A DNA stretch of 64,000 nucleotides, taken from contig OX291544.1 in NCBI GenBank assembly GCA_946406115.1, positions 7,440,001 through 7,504,000 on the forward strand, read 5' to 3'. The notes under the pieces are model-generated. The model had not been told where the DNA came from. It searched no databases and saw only the letters and a list, made by a program, of their open reading frames with translations. The stretch comes from Apoda limacodes (Eukaryota > Arthropoda > Insecta > Lepidoptera > Limacodidae). Shown here one piece after another: positions 13,830 to 28,800 of the stretch. A program made the translations under genes and the position numbers. Every line of letters begins with the position of its first letter. The first letter of the stretch is position 1.

Positions 13830-16800
13830 CACTCTCAAAATGATGGCAATCGAGTCTGCGGGACTCAAAACGTAAAGAAAACGCAAAATTGGCGATTTTA
13901 ATTGTCGGACCTATTATAATTCATAATAATAAATATTTATACTTACTTAATAAATATGCAGGTATCCAATGTGAATTTTTAGAAATTCGAAAGGTTGCAA
14001 AATACGAGTGGGACAGGGTTCTGGACCTCCACAGAATGCAGAAGTCCGTCTCGCACTTGACCGGTTTGTTGTTTTTTATTGTTCTACTATAGAGTTTACA
14101 TCAAAATCATTTAAGTTTGAAGCTTGTGTGTATTTCTGTATTTACGATGGAGAAAAACGAACAAAAACATGCTTTTTGTATTGAGACCTTAATTTTTACT
14201 TTTTTTTTTTATTAGTTGTTATGAAATCCTTCATAACAACACATATTTTGTTAAAAAACTTTTAGTTATTTCCGCCTAAAAGATAAGTGCTTTAAAAGTC
14301 GAGCGGACAGATAGACAGACAGGGCTCCGCAGACAGTGACACCCTTTGGATACGAAACCTTCAAAATGTAGGTATGGGATGGGAAAGTTAAATAAATAGC
14401 GTGGACAACACCCTGAGACAGTAGCTTATATTTCTACTCTGATTAAATACTCTGATTAACACAGAAGAAACTATTTTTAGTATTTTTTAAATTCTGTTGT
14501 TTAGTTCTTATGTTTGCATACAAAGTTCATTTTTCTAAAAATTAAAAAAAAAAAGAAAATAACATTAACGCCGAAGAGAGCTCCGAAAAATATAGGTCTA
14601 AAAAATGGCGATTTAAAATCAGCGAAATTGAAAAAAAAAAAAAAAAAACACCAAAATTTGTTGCTGATTAGTTGCACATACTGCAGCTTCTTTCAGTACA
14701 AAGGGTCAGCAACAAAATGAAAACCGGAAGTCAAGAGAAGTTGGAGACCGGTTTACAAAAAAACCGGCCGCGCTAAATAACTATAATATTTAGGTTAGTA
14801 AATTGTATTTCTCAAGTGTAAGTGAATTGTATGCTGTTTTGAGAAACAAATGTAAGCTAGATGATCCTTCACTTTGGTAGACGGTTAACACCTCATACTA
14901 CAATGTCATCAGAATCGATCCAAAGATGTAACATACGACGACATACCGAAATAATAAAAGGCTTAATATTCCTTATTTTTTGGTTACAATAGTAACGGTT
15001 ACGGAACCCTAATAAGAGGCCGAAATTATTAAAATTGTGACAATCTGTCAAATGTGTGTGAAAATCATAAATCATAACCATAATAAAAAAAACTATGATT
15101 GCTAAAAATATGAATGTAGGTATATAAAAATAGTTTTAATGAGCAAGTCTCACGTCGTTATATTAAGTAGTAGCTAGCCGTAGTTTTTACTCAATCGAAC
15201 TTCCGGGACCCTATTACTAAGACTCCGCTGTCCGTCCATCCGTCTGCCACCAGGCTGTATCTCATGAACTATGATAGTTAGACAGTTGAACTTTTCACAG
15301 AAGATTTATTACTGTTGCCACTTTAACAACAAATACTAAAAAAAACAGAATAAAATAAATATTTAAGGGGGGCTCTTATACAACAAACGTGATTTTTTTT
15401 GCCGTTTCTATAGATAATGGTACGGAACCCTTTGTGCGCGAGTCCGACTCGCATTTGGCTGATTTTTTAACACATAATTTTGTAAAAGTTTGAGAAGGAA
15501 ATGGAATGCATTCACGTAGCTACGACTTTTATAAGTATATTTATTACCAATGGATTGCAAAACATTACAATCATATCCATAAAAAATTCTATTTTTTTTT
15601 ATTTGAAATGGGTTTACACTTTGGTTTTGTGGGTTAAACACTTTTGTATCGTCAAAAGAATCAACTACTTTTAAGAATTAATTGGTTTAAAAACTTAGAA
15701 CAATACTGGTTTTTTACCACTATCCAACACTTTTCTTGTAAAACTACAAATGAAACATAATATTATAGTGAATCAACTAATAAATACATACATATACATA
15801 TATGTTAATAAAATACATATAAATATACAAATACATGTTCAAGAATTAACTTGGAATTAACAAAATAAAACTGTAAGTCAATTTTATTAGATAGGTCCTA
15901 TCGAATGCAATCTTAGCCAGACCGTCAGGGCTCCTAAGGCGAACACAAACACGCACATATGCAAACACACATTTGGTATTATCTCCACCGACATAACCGC
16001 ATATTTAGGACCAAAAGAGCTCTTTGCTGGACCTTCTACCACGCGTAGACGGATATACAGTCTCAGTGGCTGCACCTCTGGGCTCTTCCGACCACTGTCT
16101 CACCCGAACTAAAGTGCCATTTACACAAGCCATTACATCTGGGCCAAAGAATTGTGTGTGTGGTGGCATTTACTCACTTTTACAAGATGCGTAATCTACT
16201 TTTCTTTCAATTACTAAACTCCCTGCCGTGATAAAATATACCTACTCAAAATAAAAACTCAAGATAGTGAAAACAAAGTTTAATTCATCTTCTCTTCAAA
16301 GCTTCTTCTCGAGGCTGACAGACGGACGGACGGACACGACGAAATTATAGCGGTAAAATTTTCGCCATATGGTTACGGAATCCTTATAACGATTTAAGGC
16401 TCTAAGGCAGTGGTCGTCAAACTGCGGCCCGGTTCGAAGTCTGATGCGGCCCGCATCTTCATCAATATATTTAACTACAGCTAATATCGCAGGTCACTAT
16501 TCCATTACGTCTTAACGAAGAATTCAAGGCTTCAAACGTTAAAAAAGGTTTGATTTTTTACCAAGAGATAGCTAAGAAACGGAGAAATGCATAAAATACT
16601 TTTTATCCCGAACAACAGTTAGTAGGGGAACTAAAGGGGAATAAAAACATTTTACAGTGAATTTTTCTTTCACGTTACAACGGAGCATTTAATATACTAA
16701 AGTTTTGGCACCGAGATATGTTTTTTTCCTGATCGAAAGTTCCTACGGGAGGTTTTTTTTCCCAGTGTTAACCCGCTTACATAGAAAAGAAGAAAGCGGT

Positions 16801-19800
16801 TAATTGATTAAAAATGGCAGGTGTAGCTGGATAGAGTAATAAAGAAGGATTATTTTACCATTGAAAAAGAGTTTAAAATACTTTTTGTACAGGCAATCGA
16901 AGAGTTTCCGTAGGAATCCCACTGTAGTAATTAATACTGGAATTAAATAAGCTAGATTATATATTGCAAATAAAATCATAATAAACAGCAGGTAGGTATG
17001 CGGCCCTAGGGGCTACCTCACACCGGTTTTATTGGCCCTTGACCAAAAAAGTTTGACGACCAGTGCTCTAAGGTGTCTGAAGGTCCAAGTTTCTACATAC
17101 ATTATTTCCTCCAAAAACACACGCTTTAAATTTTCTGCCCAGCCAGATATTTGCTACATATGTAAACACGATCAGGCAAAACTGTCCGTCTATGTGTAAA
17201 CTTCATAGTAAAAAAACTGAGTTTTACCCCCTATACATTCAATTAGTTCTTTGCGAGATTATTATATAGATTATTCGTCATTACAAATAAATAAAAACAA
17301 TTTATTATAAAACACAAAGATTAAACTATTGATAAGATAAGTAAGATTAAACCGTGCATTCACGACCTTTAAATACTTCTCCGAATTACATTTATGTATA
17401 TAATACAGATACCATTATCACAATCACAGAATAGATTATTCTTTGGTATAGGTAATTGTATAAATGTATTTTATGCATTACGGCCACTGTTCGCCGCTCT
17501 GTAGTAATGACCTTACCCTCCCCCTATTACGATCCTGTTACCGCTCATATAAAACATAGAAAATCATCAGTTTAGCTAAGTACTGTATATTAAAAAATGT
17601 AAACTGTTTATAAGTCCAAAGTACAATTACCTGTTTTAGAACGTGACTTGCGAATTCGGTAGACGTGAAGTAAACGCATTTTGCGTCTATAACCGGTCAC
17701 TGTTAAAATTGCGGTACTATAAAAAAAAAACGGGTTGCACTCCGGGAGTGCCGGCAGAAGTGAAAACTTGAATATCACTTTTGATATTTTAGAATGGTTA
17801 GGGAATAATTTTGCACGAATTGCTTTAATTATCAGTATAAAAGTACTATCATTTATGTGGTAAAATACAATATTTATTTATTGCCCTATCGTACACAAAC
17901 ATGACAATTAATATTACATTAAATATTTAACACTTCAGAACTTCGCCGCACGGTAGAAAGATAGGGGGATACTCCCTCTCCTACTCTCCCTCCGTCTTAC
18001 GAATTTTCGATCAGGTCACGTGATCCTGACGCGAGTTTAACATTTTTTACCCATCACAAAAAAAGTGCACAACGCCGCTAAAGAAGTTTCCACTTCAAAA
18101 AAATCTAAACTGTTCGTTAACAATCCAGAGTACAAGGACTGCCTCTGAACTTGACTTACAAATTTGGTAGACGTGAAAAGGACGCATTTTTCGTCTATAA
18201 TGGGTCAACGTCTCTGTTTAAATTGCGTCAGTATAATACGTTTATGAACTTTTCAGTTAAAAGTCCAAAGTACAAGTACCTACCTCAGAACGTGATTTGC
18301 GAATTTGGTAGACGTGAAGTGGACGCATGTTTAGTCTATAAGGGGGTAAAGTCTGTTTAAATTGCGGTAGTTGGTATAATAAAAAATCTGAACTGTTTAA
18401 TAAAGAGCCAAAAGTACAACACCCTGCCTCAGAACTAGATAAACAAATTCGGTAGACGTGAAGTGGACGCATGTTTCGTCTATAAGGGGTCAAATTCTCT
18501 GGTTGAATTGCGGTAGTATAATAAATTTGAACTGATTTATGAAAAGTCCAAAGTACAAGTACCTTCCTCAGAACAAGTCATGCGAATTTGGTAGACGGAA
18601 AAGGCCAACCCTTTTTTATTTATCAAAGTCTGTATTTAGATTGTGGTAATTTAGATAAAGTCTTAACGGTTAGGTCTGAAGACTACAAAATACTAAGTAC
18701 AAACAATTAAGAAGAAAGCAACCGCAGTGTGTGACTTGCTAATTTGGTAGACGTGAACTGGAGAGAACAATGGTGAGTCAAAGTCTCTGTTAAGATAGTA
18801 GGAAGAAAGGTGAAAAAAAAAAGATATGTGTAATTTTTCACATACATATATTAAGTAGGGTTCCGTAGAATGAGAATTATTGAAAATATTTACGTGTCCA
18901 ATCCTGACTTACTCTTGTAGTTTGTCTAGAATTGGCAAACTGTCTGTCTGACTGTCCTCGGTCATTTATTTTACCACTTTTCACTACAAAACTAGCATAT
19001 ACTATTAATGAGACATATATAGAACCAGCTTAGTATAGATACAGTATTGTGTCAGAGGCAGTGTTGCTGTTATGGTCTCATCACCTGTCACGCAGTACTA
19101 AATGGTTGGTGAAACCGGACTGTCCGCCGCATTGAGGTGTGGGCGTGTGTTCAGCCACTGGTTAACTCCTTCGAGGTATAAGAACCGTTCGTTTTTTCTA
19201 CGGAAACCTAATATTATGTGTGTACGACACGTACTTTACCGAGTTTTGTTATTAGACGCAAGAATTGGCAACCCTTACTTCATGTACTGCTGATAGAGAT
19301 GTAACGTCAGATTAGTTCGTATCCGTAACTTCGCTTCTCCTATGCTCCACTTCAGAATATTGTTTACTAATGAAATCTGGAATAGAAGAAGCAGTTTTAC
19401 ATATCATATTTACTTACAGCTATACAAACAAATATAATTTACTTCTAATAGGGTGCTTGACTACTTCTTATAGTAACTAGCTTTGGTTCGTAGCACCTTC
19501 GCTGAATTTGGGTATCGACGTGGGTGGGGAGATTATTCCTACAGGAACTCCCTGCTTATACTAAACAAGTTTGCTATAGCAAGCTATAGCTGTAGCTATA
19601 GTTCGTCCTTATAGTATTTAGTTGTAGTGCTTCCTTCGGGAACTTTTAAATATCCGGGATAAAGGACCTGGGAGCTTATTGCTAACAATCTCGAGTACGC
19701 CAGTCTCTAAAATTCGAGAGAAAAATGTATGCAAATACTTCAACGGTTCTCTATAAGCGCATACATTTTTCTCTCGAATTAGTCTGGCGTATTCGCGACT

Positions 19801-22800
19801 GTTACCAATAAGTCCCTTCTCTGTCTCTTCAACTATCCCTGTGCCACATTTCAGCTCAACTGGATGCTCCGTTGCGTGGTGAAAAAACGATAACCAAATA
19901 AACTCACTTTCACATTTTTTATATTTTTATGGATTACGAAAGATTACTGTATAGTGCAAACATCAGTAAAAGTGTATTTTACCTCCTATAACTACTTCTT
20001 GAGTTATTAACGGATATCTGTAATATTTATTCTACGTAACCCTAACTCAAGATATAAGTTTCGCGGCGTAACGTGGCGAGCACCATACAAACGAATTATG
20101 TAGGGACTTACGATCGAACAGTCTGGAATTTTTAAAGCATTATCCAGAAATAAATTATTTTAGGGGAAGCTTTCTTTATTTTAAAGCGAGGAATGAAACA
20201 TTTTTTTTTTGCACCTTGTTGTGTGGAGTAACGTTGGTTAAAGCTTAAAAAACATTTGTAGTTTCTAAGTACTTTTTTTAAAACGTATATTTAACTTTAT
20301 TTCACGTAAGTTATTGGCCTGTAAAGTTAGTAAAGTTTTCTCTAACTTGAGTTCGCGTGATTTAAAAATTTGAAAAAGAAAAAAACGCAATAAATTATAA
20401 AGCGGTTGGATCAAAATCGTTTCACATTTATTTCGGTTATCTTTATTACACGATCAAAATAAATATTAAAAATTTAATCTGTACATATCGTACGAACAAT
20501 CACTACAAAGGCACTGCTCTTTCGCGATATAGCCCCTTAACTCATTAATAATTTAATTAGGTGTTACGCAGGCATAGACATGGGCAAAGCGAGTGCTAGA
20601 TCACATGCTAACTATATGACATAATAGTCATTTATATAATTTTATAGTTTTTTCCGGACGTAAACACCATTTAACTTTCGTTTTCATAGTTGTATGTCGG
20701 TTAACTGTATCATTATCACCGTTCATCCGTTTAAGCAGTATGCATCAGTCTATATTTAGTAATTGAATGAAGCGGAGAGATAATTAATACATAATGATTA
20801 TATTATATATCCTCTCACTATGTAATACTAGCAAAATGCTAAAATCTGTCCGGATGACTGCTACGTTTTGCGGCTAAACTACAGAATTTACGAGAATTTA
20901 GAAGCACATGTATATGTAATTGGTAAGGTGCTGTAAATCGGATTTTTTTTTATAGAAACTTCATTGCATTCATTACATCAATATTTAGTGCAATAAAGTA
21001 TAAAGACTATAAATATTTCGCCACTCAAAATACGTTATTATTATATAATGCGACTGTGTGGAGATTGATACTACATGATCTGTACGTAGGTACAGATTAA
21101 GTTTTTTGAAAACGATATCCTAGTATTCTGACTTTTTTAATATTTTTCCAAAAAAGTCTTATTGGGGCCTACACATGAGTAATCAAAAACCGGCATCACC
21201 AAGGGTGGTGAGCCCAACGTTTCTGGTACATTAAATTTAAACTTAGGAGGCTTAGGTCGCAAATGTGACCTTTACGGTAATAAGTGGTAAAATAAGAGAC
21301 CAGGGAGAGAATAATACATCTAATACTATTATTATGAATGCGAAAGAACCTACGTCTGTCTGGCTGTCACCTCTTTACGCTTATACCGCTGTACCGATTT
21401 AGATGAAATTTGGCATGGAGATAGTTTGAGTTCCGAGAAAAGACATAAGCAACTTGAAAACTCCAAGTGTGTGTTGGGTTTTTGATAACCGAACTTAGGG
21501 CGGGTGGACACTGACGGATTGGACAAGGGGGTAAGTAAAAATTATAAGTTTTTTCATATACTATCGAACAGGAATTAATTTTCATACTATGGAACCGTCA
21601 GTCAATATGTGTTCGACACACACTTAGCTGGTCTATGATTTTATTATAAACGATATTGGTTTACTATAAAAAAAAAAGTTATGGCAAACGTAGTTTCCTA
21701 GTAAAATATAGGTTGGGATAAACACTCAATCAAATTCACAAACTTAACATCAGCTCGTGTTTAAAATAGAAAGGAAAACTAGTTTTATCACAATATACCT
21801 ATACTAACATTTTCCGTAATATATAAAACCTGCGTGATAAGCTAGTCAACAAGTTTAAAAACGTGTTAATTTATGATAATTCTCCTAAAAATATGAGCGA
21901 TACCTCTAGAAAACGTCTAGAAAAATGTATCTCGTGGATGTATTTATTAGCAGCACATAAAAAGTTGCAATTGTTATTAAAACAAATTAAAATGAAAATT
22001 TGATATTTAAGAAATTTTGAAAAAAGATCTAAAGAAGAGAGGAGAATTTGTTTGTAACAAATTGTTAAGTAAACAAACAAAGAAATTATTTTTATTTTTT
22101 TGTTAAACTATGAGGAAATGCCAATTGCCAATTATGATTTTTAAAGAGAGAATAATTTCTTAACTAAATATTTAAATAATCGAAGTACAAAAAAAACGAT
22201 TATAAATATTAAAAAAAAAAAAAAATTTCGTGATCTTCTTGAGTATACATATAAGAAAGGCTCCAAGAAGCCGAACATTTTAATATTATTTTCCAATTTT
22301 TTGTTATCATTTATGTAAATGGAGATTAGAAAAAAATGTTAATTAACAATATTTTTTTTTTCTAAATTTATATTTTTAAGTGGATGATACAATAATTTAT
22401 TCAAAGTTTTAAATTAGTATTTGTTACTATGAAAAAATGGTATGTGGTAGCACTTTAGCGGCAGTGCACCCATTTCCTAACGGCTTGGCGGAGCCCTATT
22501 TTCGGCGTTAAATTAAAATTATTAATAATGGAGGTCGAGTTCTGAGTTTATTAACGAAAACTAAATGCCATCTTTTTTGCATGTTAATTTATTAATAACA
22601 ATTGCAATTTTTTAAGTGCTAATCCATCTTCGAGATACATATTTCTAGACGTCATTCCGAATCGAATACGGTATAGCTCATATTTTTAGGAGCTTTATCA
22701 GGAATAAACAAGTTTTTGATCTTGTTGACTAGCCTATGGACCTAAGATGCAAATAAAAAGGTCATACAGACAGACTGGTCAATAGCATTAATGTCCGTTT

Positions 22801-22863
22801 TGCCCTGTAGGTTTCTCAAACTATAAAAAAGGTTTGTTCCAAACAATTTTCTTTGGAAGGAGA

Positions 22864-22898
<35 letters not shown>

Positions 22899-25800
22899 CC
22901 CTATAAATCGTGATTTTTTTAAGATTTTTAAAACACATTTTTAGGTTAAAACATTGAAAAGAAAAAGTTGTTGATATGCTCTTTTTCCATTTTGTGCAGA
23001 AATAATCTTTATTGTTACTTGCGTAAAATATCAAAAACACTCGTTTTGATTATAAGTAACTCCTTACCTACGAAACTTTACCGTAGTAAATTAGAAGTAT
23101 GTACTCTGTTTATATCTCCACATATAATATGAGGAACTCGAACATCCTCATCCCACTGAAATCGGTTTTATTTATAAAGCCATATTATATTCCTTAATAT
23201 ACGACTATACACGTCTTTCGTCTGTTGAAAAAGGGTTGGTAACACACGCAAGGAACAGAGAAAAGTAGATATTTGCGCTATGTGATAAAGAAGCTAATGC
23301 AAGGATAGCGAATGCATTATTTCTCGGGCTTTTTCCGGTGGGTTATCTAACTGTATAGCGCATTTTAATAAATTCGATGGTAACAATTAATGGTAGAATT
23401 TTTTTCCAACAATGAAGTATTATATCTACTATAATCCCTTTGTCAAGATCTCGTAGAAAATTATACGAGGCCGATGGTGTCTCTGTATCTCGTACTGAAA
23501 ACCACAAATCTCGTACGGTTGGCAAAATCTTTTTTCAAGTTATTGCATAGGTGTTGATTTATTTGTGTTACAATATGCGACAAAAACTACACCGTATTTT
23601 GGGCATATCTTTTTATTGCATTGACTTAGAAGCTAAATTTTTTACAACTTTAAGCGACCGTTGACTAGTATTAGATATTAATCTTAACTTGAGACCTGCA
23701 CGCGTTCTTGAGTAAAAGGGTTTTGACAGACAAACTTGTTTTTAATGTGTTATTACTACAAATAAACAAATTGCGGTTTTTTTTCCTATATTTATGATGA
23801 CACCACAGACACAGACCTTACTTCGTGTCAATTTTTATGATTCTTCAAGACAGCTGGAAGTATCACACAGGGTTTGATTTATTTGTAAATGCCAAAATAT
23901 GCGACAAAAATTGTTGTTTTTTTTTATTGCGTTGACTTACAAGCAAGATATTTTTAAAGCTTCAAGGGGACCGTAGACCTTAGTATTTGATATTTTTTTT
24001 TTGATACCTTCTCGCGTTCCTCAGAAAAAGAGTCTTAAGAGACAGACAGACAGAAGAACAGAAGGATAACAAAGTGATCCTATAAGGTTTCCTTTTATCT
24101 TTTTGGGGTACGGAACCCTAACAACTATTATTTAAAAAAAAAAACTGATATTTATTTTCATTCAGATTCGTCATCACTATCAATAGTGAGGTCGGTTCGT
24201 CAGTTTTACGTTTGATTTACGTAAAAAATAAGTATTTTATTTTCAAATGATAAAATACGGTTGTCTTAGAACTATTGTTAGACCTAAAGATATTACTCAT
24301 ATTTATTCCTACGCTCTTCTCATCTCTAAGATCAATAGACAACAATGATTTACATGTATTGAAACTGTTATACCTACTCTGTGGAAATGGGTTTTGTCAA
24401 TATGTACTTCGATTTTGTTAAAATATTGTATTTAAAAGGACAATATGAATTTTTATTTATTTTTATATTTTGTTTGGTTTGTTTTTCACCACAAATGAAT
24501 TTAAGGTGGGTAATATTAAGTGATTGTGACAGAATCTTGTAATTTTGACGTGATTTTGTTTACATGATAATACATGTTACGAACACGCACAGCGGCGACG
24601 GGCGTAGGCTAGCTTCCTCGGTTGCTAAAACGAAGCTACGACAACGAAGCGCCGTAGAAATTAGACAACCGTACGGTAGCTAGCTACTAGACTAGGCCAC
24701 TGACGTGTTTATAGTGGACTGTATGTTGTGGGCGACCGTATTGCGGGCCGGACGGGTGAAGCCGGGTGTCGCACTTGTGAACCGCTGACCACGAAGATTT
24801 CTTGAGCGCAAAATAAAATAGCCGAAGTGAAGCTGAGTCTTCTTGTGAAGAATTTATTTACACTAGAGCACTTATTTTACACTTAATTTCTAGCAGAGTT
24901 TCTTCCTTTTTCCTAGCAGCGTTTCTTTCTTGAACCTTCAATTGAGCACTTATTTTCTTGCAGAGTTTCTTCCTTGATTGTTGGTTCTTCCTTTCTTGAT
25001 TTCTTGCTGCGAACTGCGACTGCGAACTGACGATGACCGCTGGATCGCTCGAGTTTTAAACAATTTCGAACAAACCGGCAGGCCATAAAATTACCGTTAC
25101 GGTTGTAAACTATAGCTAGACTACTCTTACAATTCTTGCTGTCCTTGTCTACAACTCGTTTGTATGGAGGTACATGTTTTTGTTATTTTAAAATATAAAA
25201 ATGAATTTTCTCTACATTACAATTACTTCCTACAGATAGATATTAATTTTACAAACATTATGAAATAGAATTCATACAGATATCTCACAAACTGTGGCTT
25301 TAAGAGCCAAAAAATGCAAAGGGCGTCTCGCAAGCGTATTGCTTATAATTTTAAAATTCACGCCCGGCCTAGTAGCTCCACATCATCATCATCCTTGTGT
25401 ATAATACTCTCCAAGTTAAAATTATATCTCAAGTGAAAAAAGTGTATGTGCTTCAAGACAACAATTCCTGTAGACGGCGGACGTGCGCGCACAGACGAGA
25501 CTAGGTGTTTGTTGTGTTCTGCGTGTTTGCGCCTACAAAAGCAGCGCTTGAAGGTAGACGGTTTCCGCTTTTTCAGCGGTCTTGAGGAGGATTTAGCGGT
25601 AAGCGATTTTATTGTATTTTCTCGGCATTTATTGCCACGGATCGCCGTCGTTTGTCGCTCTTCCAAGGGCGGCCCTTTTTGGGCCACCCCTTCAGACCCA
25701 GCTGCAGCCGGACTCGCATCAAGGGATGCTGGTAGCAGCCATTTAGCGGAATGCCGCCACCTCCAGGACTCCCACCACCGGTACGTAGAGGAGGCGTACG

Positions 25801-28800
25801 TAAACGGGGCGTATGGTTACGCTCCCAGCCCTCAGCCGCCGTTGTGGCGCGTAATTTATTTACCGGCGAAATTTCTGCCGCGGACCGGCCCTTTTCGGTC
25901 GCGTTCCCACCCTCTCGGCCCCCGTCTAGGACCTCTATGGCCTCGGCCATATCACAGACGTCGGTGTACTCGGCCTCTGAGTCCGGCGACGAGATATTTA
26001 GGGACGAGGACCTCCCTACCCTCCCGTCGATGCTCTCTCCCATAGAGGACACCCCGCCCCGGCCAGACCCAAATTCATCCACCACAAATAAGGACAGTAC
26101 GTCAAAAATAACGCCCCCCATGTCAGCACCGCGGAACTTGAACCCGCCCTCAATTCCTCTACCGCAAAGAGACCCACGGGTACGCGGCAGAGACACACGG
26201 CCGAGACCTTTTGCTCTCAGCCCTTCCAAGGACCCCACCGAGCGTGCCCGACTTGAGGCAAGAGAGGTAATTGCCGATCGGCAAAAGGCTCTCGCCAACC
26301 AACCGAGTACTTCCAAAGCCGCTGTAGAGGTGTCTCATGACCCCACCCCTGTTGAAGGGATGGAAATCTCTGAAGTTACCCCCCCCCAACCTGTCGCACC
26401 CTCAACGCTAGCGCCGCCTAACGGTCGCTCTTATGCCCAGGCAATAAGTAGCCAAACCGCAAAAGCTTCGTCGTCACAAATTGATGCTCAGTCGGCTAGC
26501 GTTAATGCTAGTGCCACTGACCCCCAAAAAAAAGACAAAAATAGTCACCCCCCCATTATTGTTGAGTCCCTGCCTCAGTGGTCGACCCACCTAAAAAAAT
26601 TACACACAATTTTAGGCCATGCCCCAAATGCCCGTCCCTTCGGTAAAGGCGTACGCTTTTTACCTAAGTCGCCAATCGAGTATCGAACGGTAGTGGCCTA
26701 CATTGACGAGCTGTCTAAGCTCGATAGCGCGGTACACTGGTACTGCTACAGCTTAGACAGCGACCGTCCACACAAGATTGCCATCAAGGGGCTACCGCAG
26801 GATACCTCGCTTGACGAACTTGCTAAGGACCTCGCCCTCGCCGGCTTCCCAGTATCGCACGTTCGGCAGATTCCTGCAGTTAGGGGTCGACCTAACTGCA
26901 TCTACTATGCCCAGCTTCAGCACAGGCATATCCTTGCCGAGCTGCAACAGCTGTACGCAGTTAACGAGCTGCTCAGCATGCCTGGCATATCGATCGAGGC
27001 ATGGCGTACTCGCCCCGGTCCGGCGCAATGCCATAGGTGCCAGGCATTTGGCCACGCCTCTTCCAACTGTCACCGGCCAATCAAATGTGTGCGCTGCGGC
27101 GGCGAGCACCCGGCGTCTGACTGCGACCGGCAATCGGTTGCAGTTAAATGCGTCAACTGCAGGCAAGCGCACACGGCCAACAGCCGCTCGTGTCCCGTTT
27201 TCCGGCGCGAGGCGAGACGTAGGGGGGTGACTATTAACCCTCCGCTGCCCCGTAACAAAGCCCAACGGGCTACAAATTTGCCCCCGCCAGCACCCACTCC
27301 CCTGCAACAATTGCAGCCGCAGGAGTACGACCTGTCCTCGGGCGCAAATTTAATGCCCCCCGCCAACCCCCCCACGGACAGATCCCAAGCTCTCGGGAGA
27401 AAAAAGAGGTCACGTCGGAAAAAATCCGCCCCCCAACCCGCAACAACGGTACCGGCTATTACTGCGGTAGCGCCGGATACACAATTCGTCCCCTACATTT
27501 TTATGCCCCCCCCCCAATTTGCGGACCCCCCGCAACCCCCCAATGCGTCTCAACCACCCGTCACAAATCAACCGCCAAAATTAAAACCACGTACTGTCGC
27601 TGCGCATCAGCATCAACCCCCCGCGCAAATCCGGCCTAGCGGCACACAATACACTCAGGGCCCACCCCGCATGCAAGCTGGTGCCCTAAACGTAGCTAGA
27701 GCCGCAATAGCGGCACTAAACGCGGCCATAGAGGCCATCGCAGCCGGCCAAAATCCGTTGCCAGCCCTTTTTAATGGATTGGCACAACTCACCACAATTC
27801 TCACGTGGGAATTTAATGGGGCCTCATCGGGGCCTTAAATTGAGAATTGTGTACTGGAACCCTGGGGGCATAATTGGCAAGACAGCCGCCCTCAGAACGT
27901 TAGTCCAGGAACACGATGTTCACATTGTGTTACTGGGCGAAACGAAACTCCGAGGTGAGAATGAGCTCCGTATTCCAAATTTCTTCACCTATAGGCGAGA
28001 CGAAATTTCTCCCGCTAATATGGCCTTCAGGGGTACGGCTGTATTAATTAGACGTGACCTTATTCACGAATTACTACCCCTTCCCCATTTTACATACACT
28101 CGGTCTATAGGTGTAAAACTTAAGGTCGGCAATGCGGAGCTTAAAGTCTTCGCCGCATATAAGCCACCAGCAACCCCCTTCGATCCAAGTGACATCGACA
28201 ATATCTTTTGCGATGCCACCCCCACACTTATTTTAGGTGACCTTAATACCAAACACCAACAATGGGGTTCACGTATTTCATCCAAATCGGGTCGTGAACT
28301 AAAAGCAGATGCTGAGAGCAAAAACTATTTAGTCATCGGTCCAGGATCACCAACGCACTACCCCTCTGCTGACAATCACGCACCGGACGTATTGGACATC
28401 GCCTTAGCCCACAATATTAGCTGGTCAATGTCGTTAGAGGTCCTCCACGACACTGACACTCAGCATCTGCCAATCTTATTGATCCTTGGAGTGTCCGCAA
28501 CTGGCAAACCGCTCCCCAATCCACGTAGAATCACAGACTGGGCCATATTTCATCGCGCCATGCTAAATTTTCAACTCCCGGCTGGTGGCATTTCTACTCC
28601 CTTAGAAGTCGAAGAGGCAGTTAGTAGTTTTACAACTGCCATTGCACAGGCTCTAAGGGAGTCCACCAATGTCTCAGCCACAGCTTCCGGTAAGCAGTTG
28701 CTACCAGCGCATCTCCGCACTAAACTTAAAACCAAGAGGGACCTCCGAAAACTCTGGTGCGACAGCCGTTGCCCAGTGGTGAAGAGGGACCTCAATAAGA

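Larger units (their letters stand above)
12743..24574 (-). other. Left part of the large ABCD3 intron
   Basis: Apart from the repeats and elements listed separately, this is AT-rich sequence without a supported gene. The missing exon 4 must lie here or in 44435-44675 if it exists. An open, GC-richer plus-strand block at 13961-14064 is discussed under findings. Confidence 0.7.

Noticed and set aside
13639..13875. Frames with poly-Cys/Val or poly-His/Thr
   Set aside because: These are translations of the (CA)n microsatellite.
14893..15081. Minus-strand frame with FNNFG, first taken for the missing exon
   Set aside because: The surrounding residues do not match the ABCD family and it overlaps no usable splice sites in the right phase.
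20278..20332. Candidate for the missing ABCD3 exon (acceptor TTTACAG with TACTAAC upstream, open stretch starting [13 protein letters not shown])
   Set aside because: It runs into a TAG after 17 codons, has no donor in the needed phase and lacks the expected membrane-segment residues beyond a chance likeness.
25446..26389. Several overlapping frames of 60-235 codons on both strands at the start of LINE A
   Set aside because: They are shadows of the GC-rich ORF1, show no family motif and disagree with the frame conserved in LINE B.
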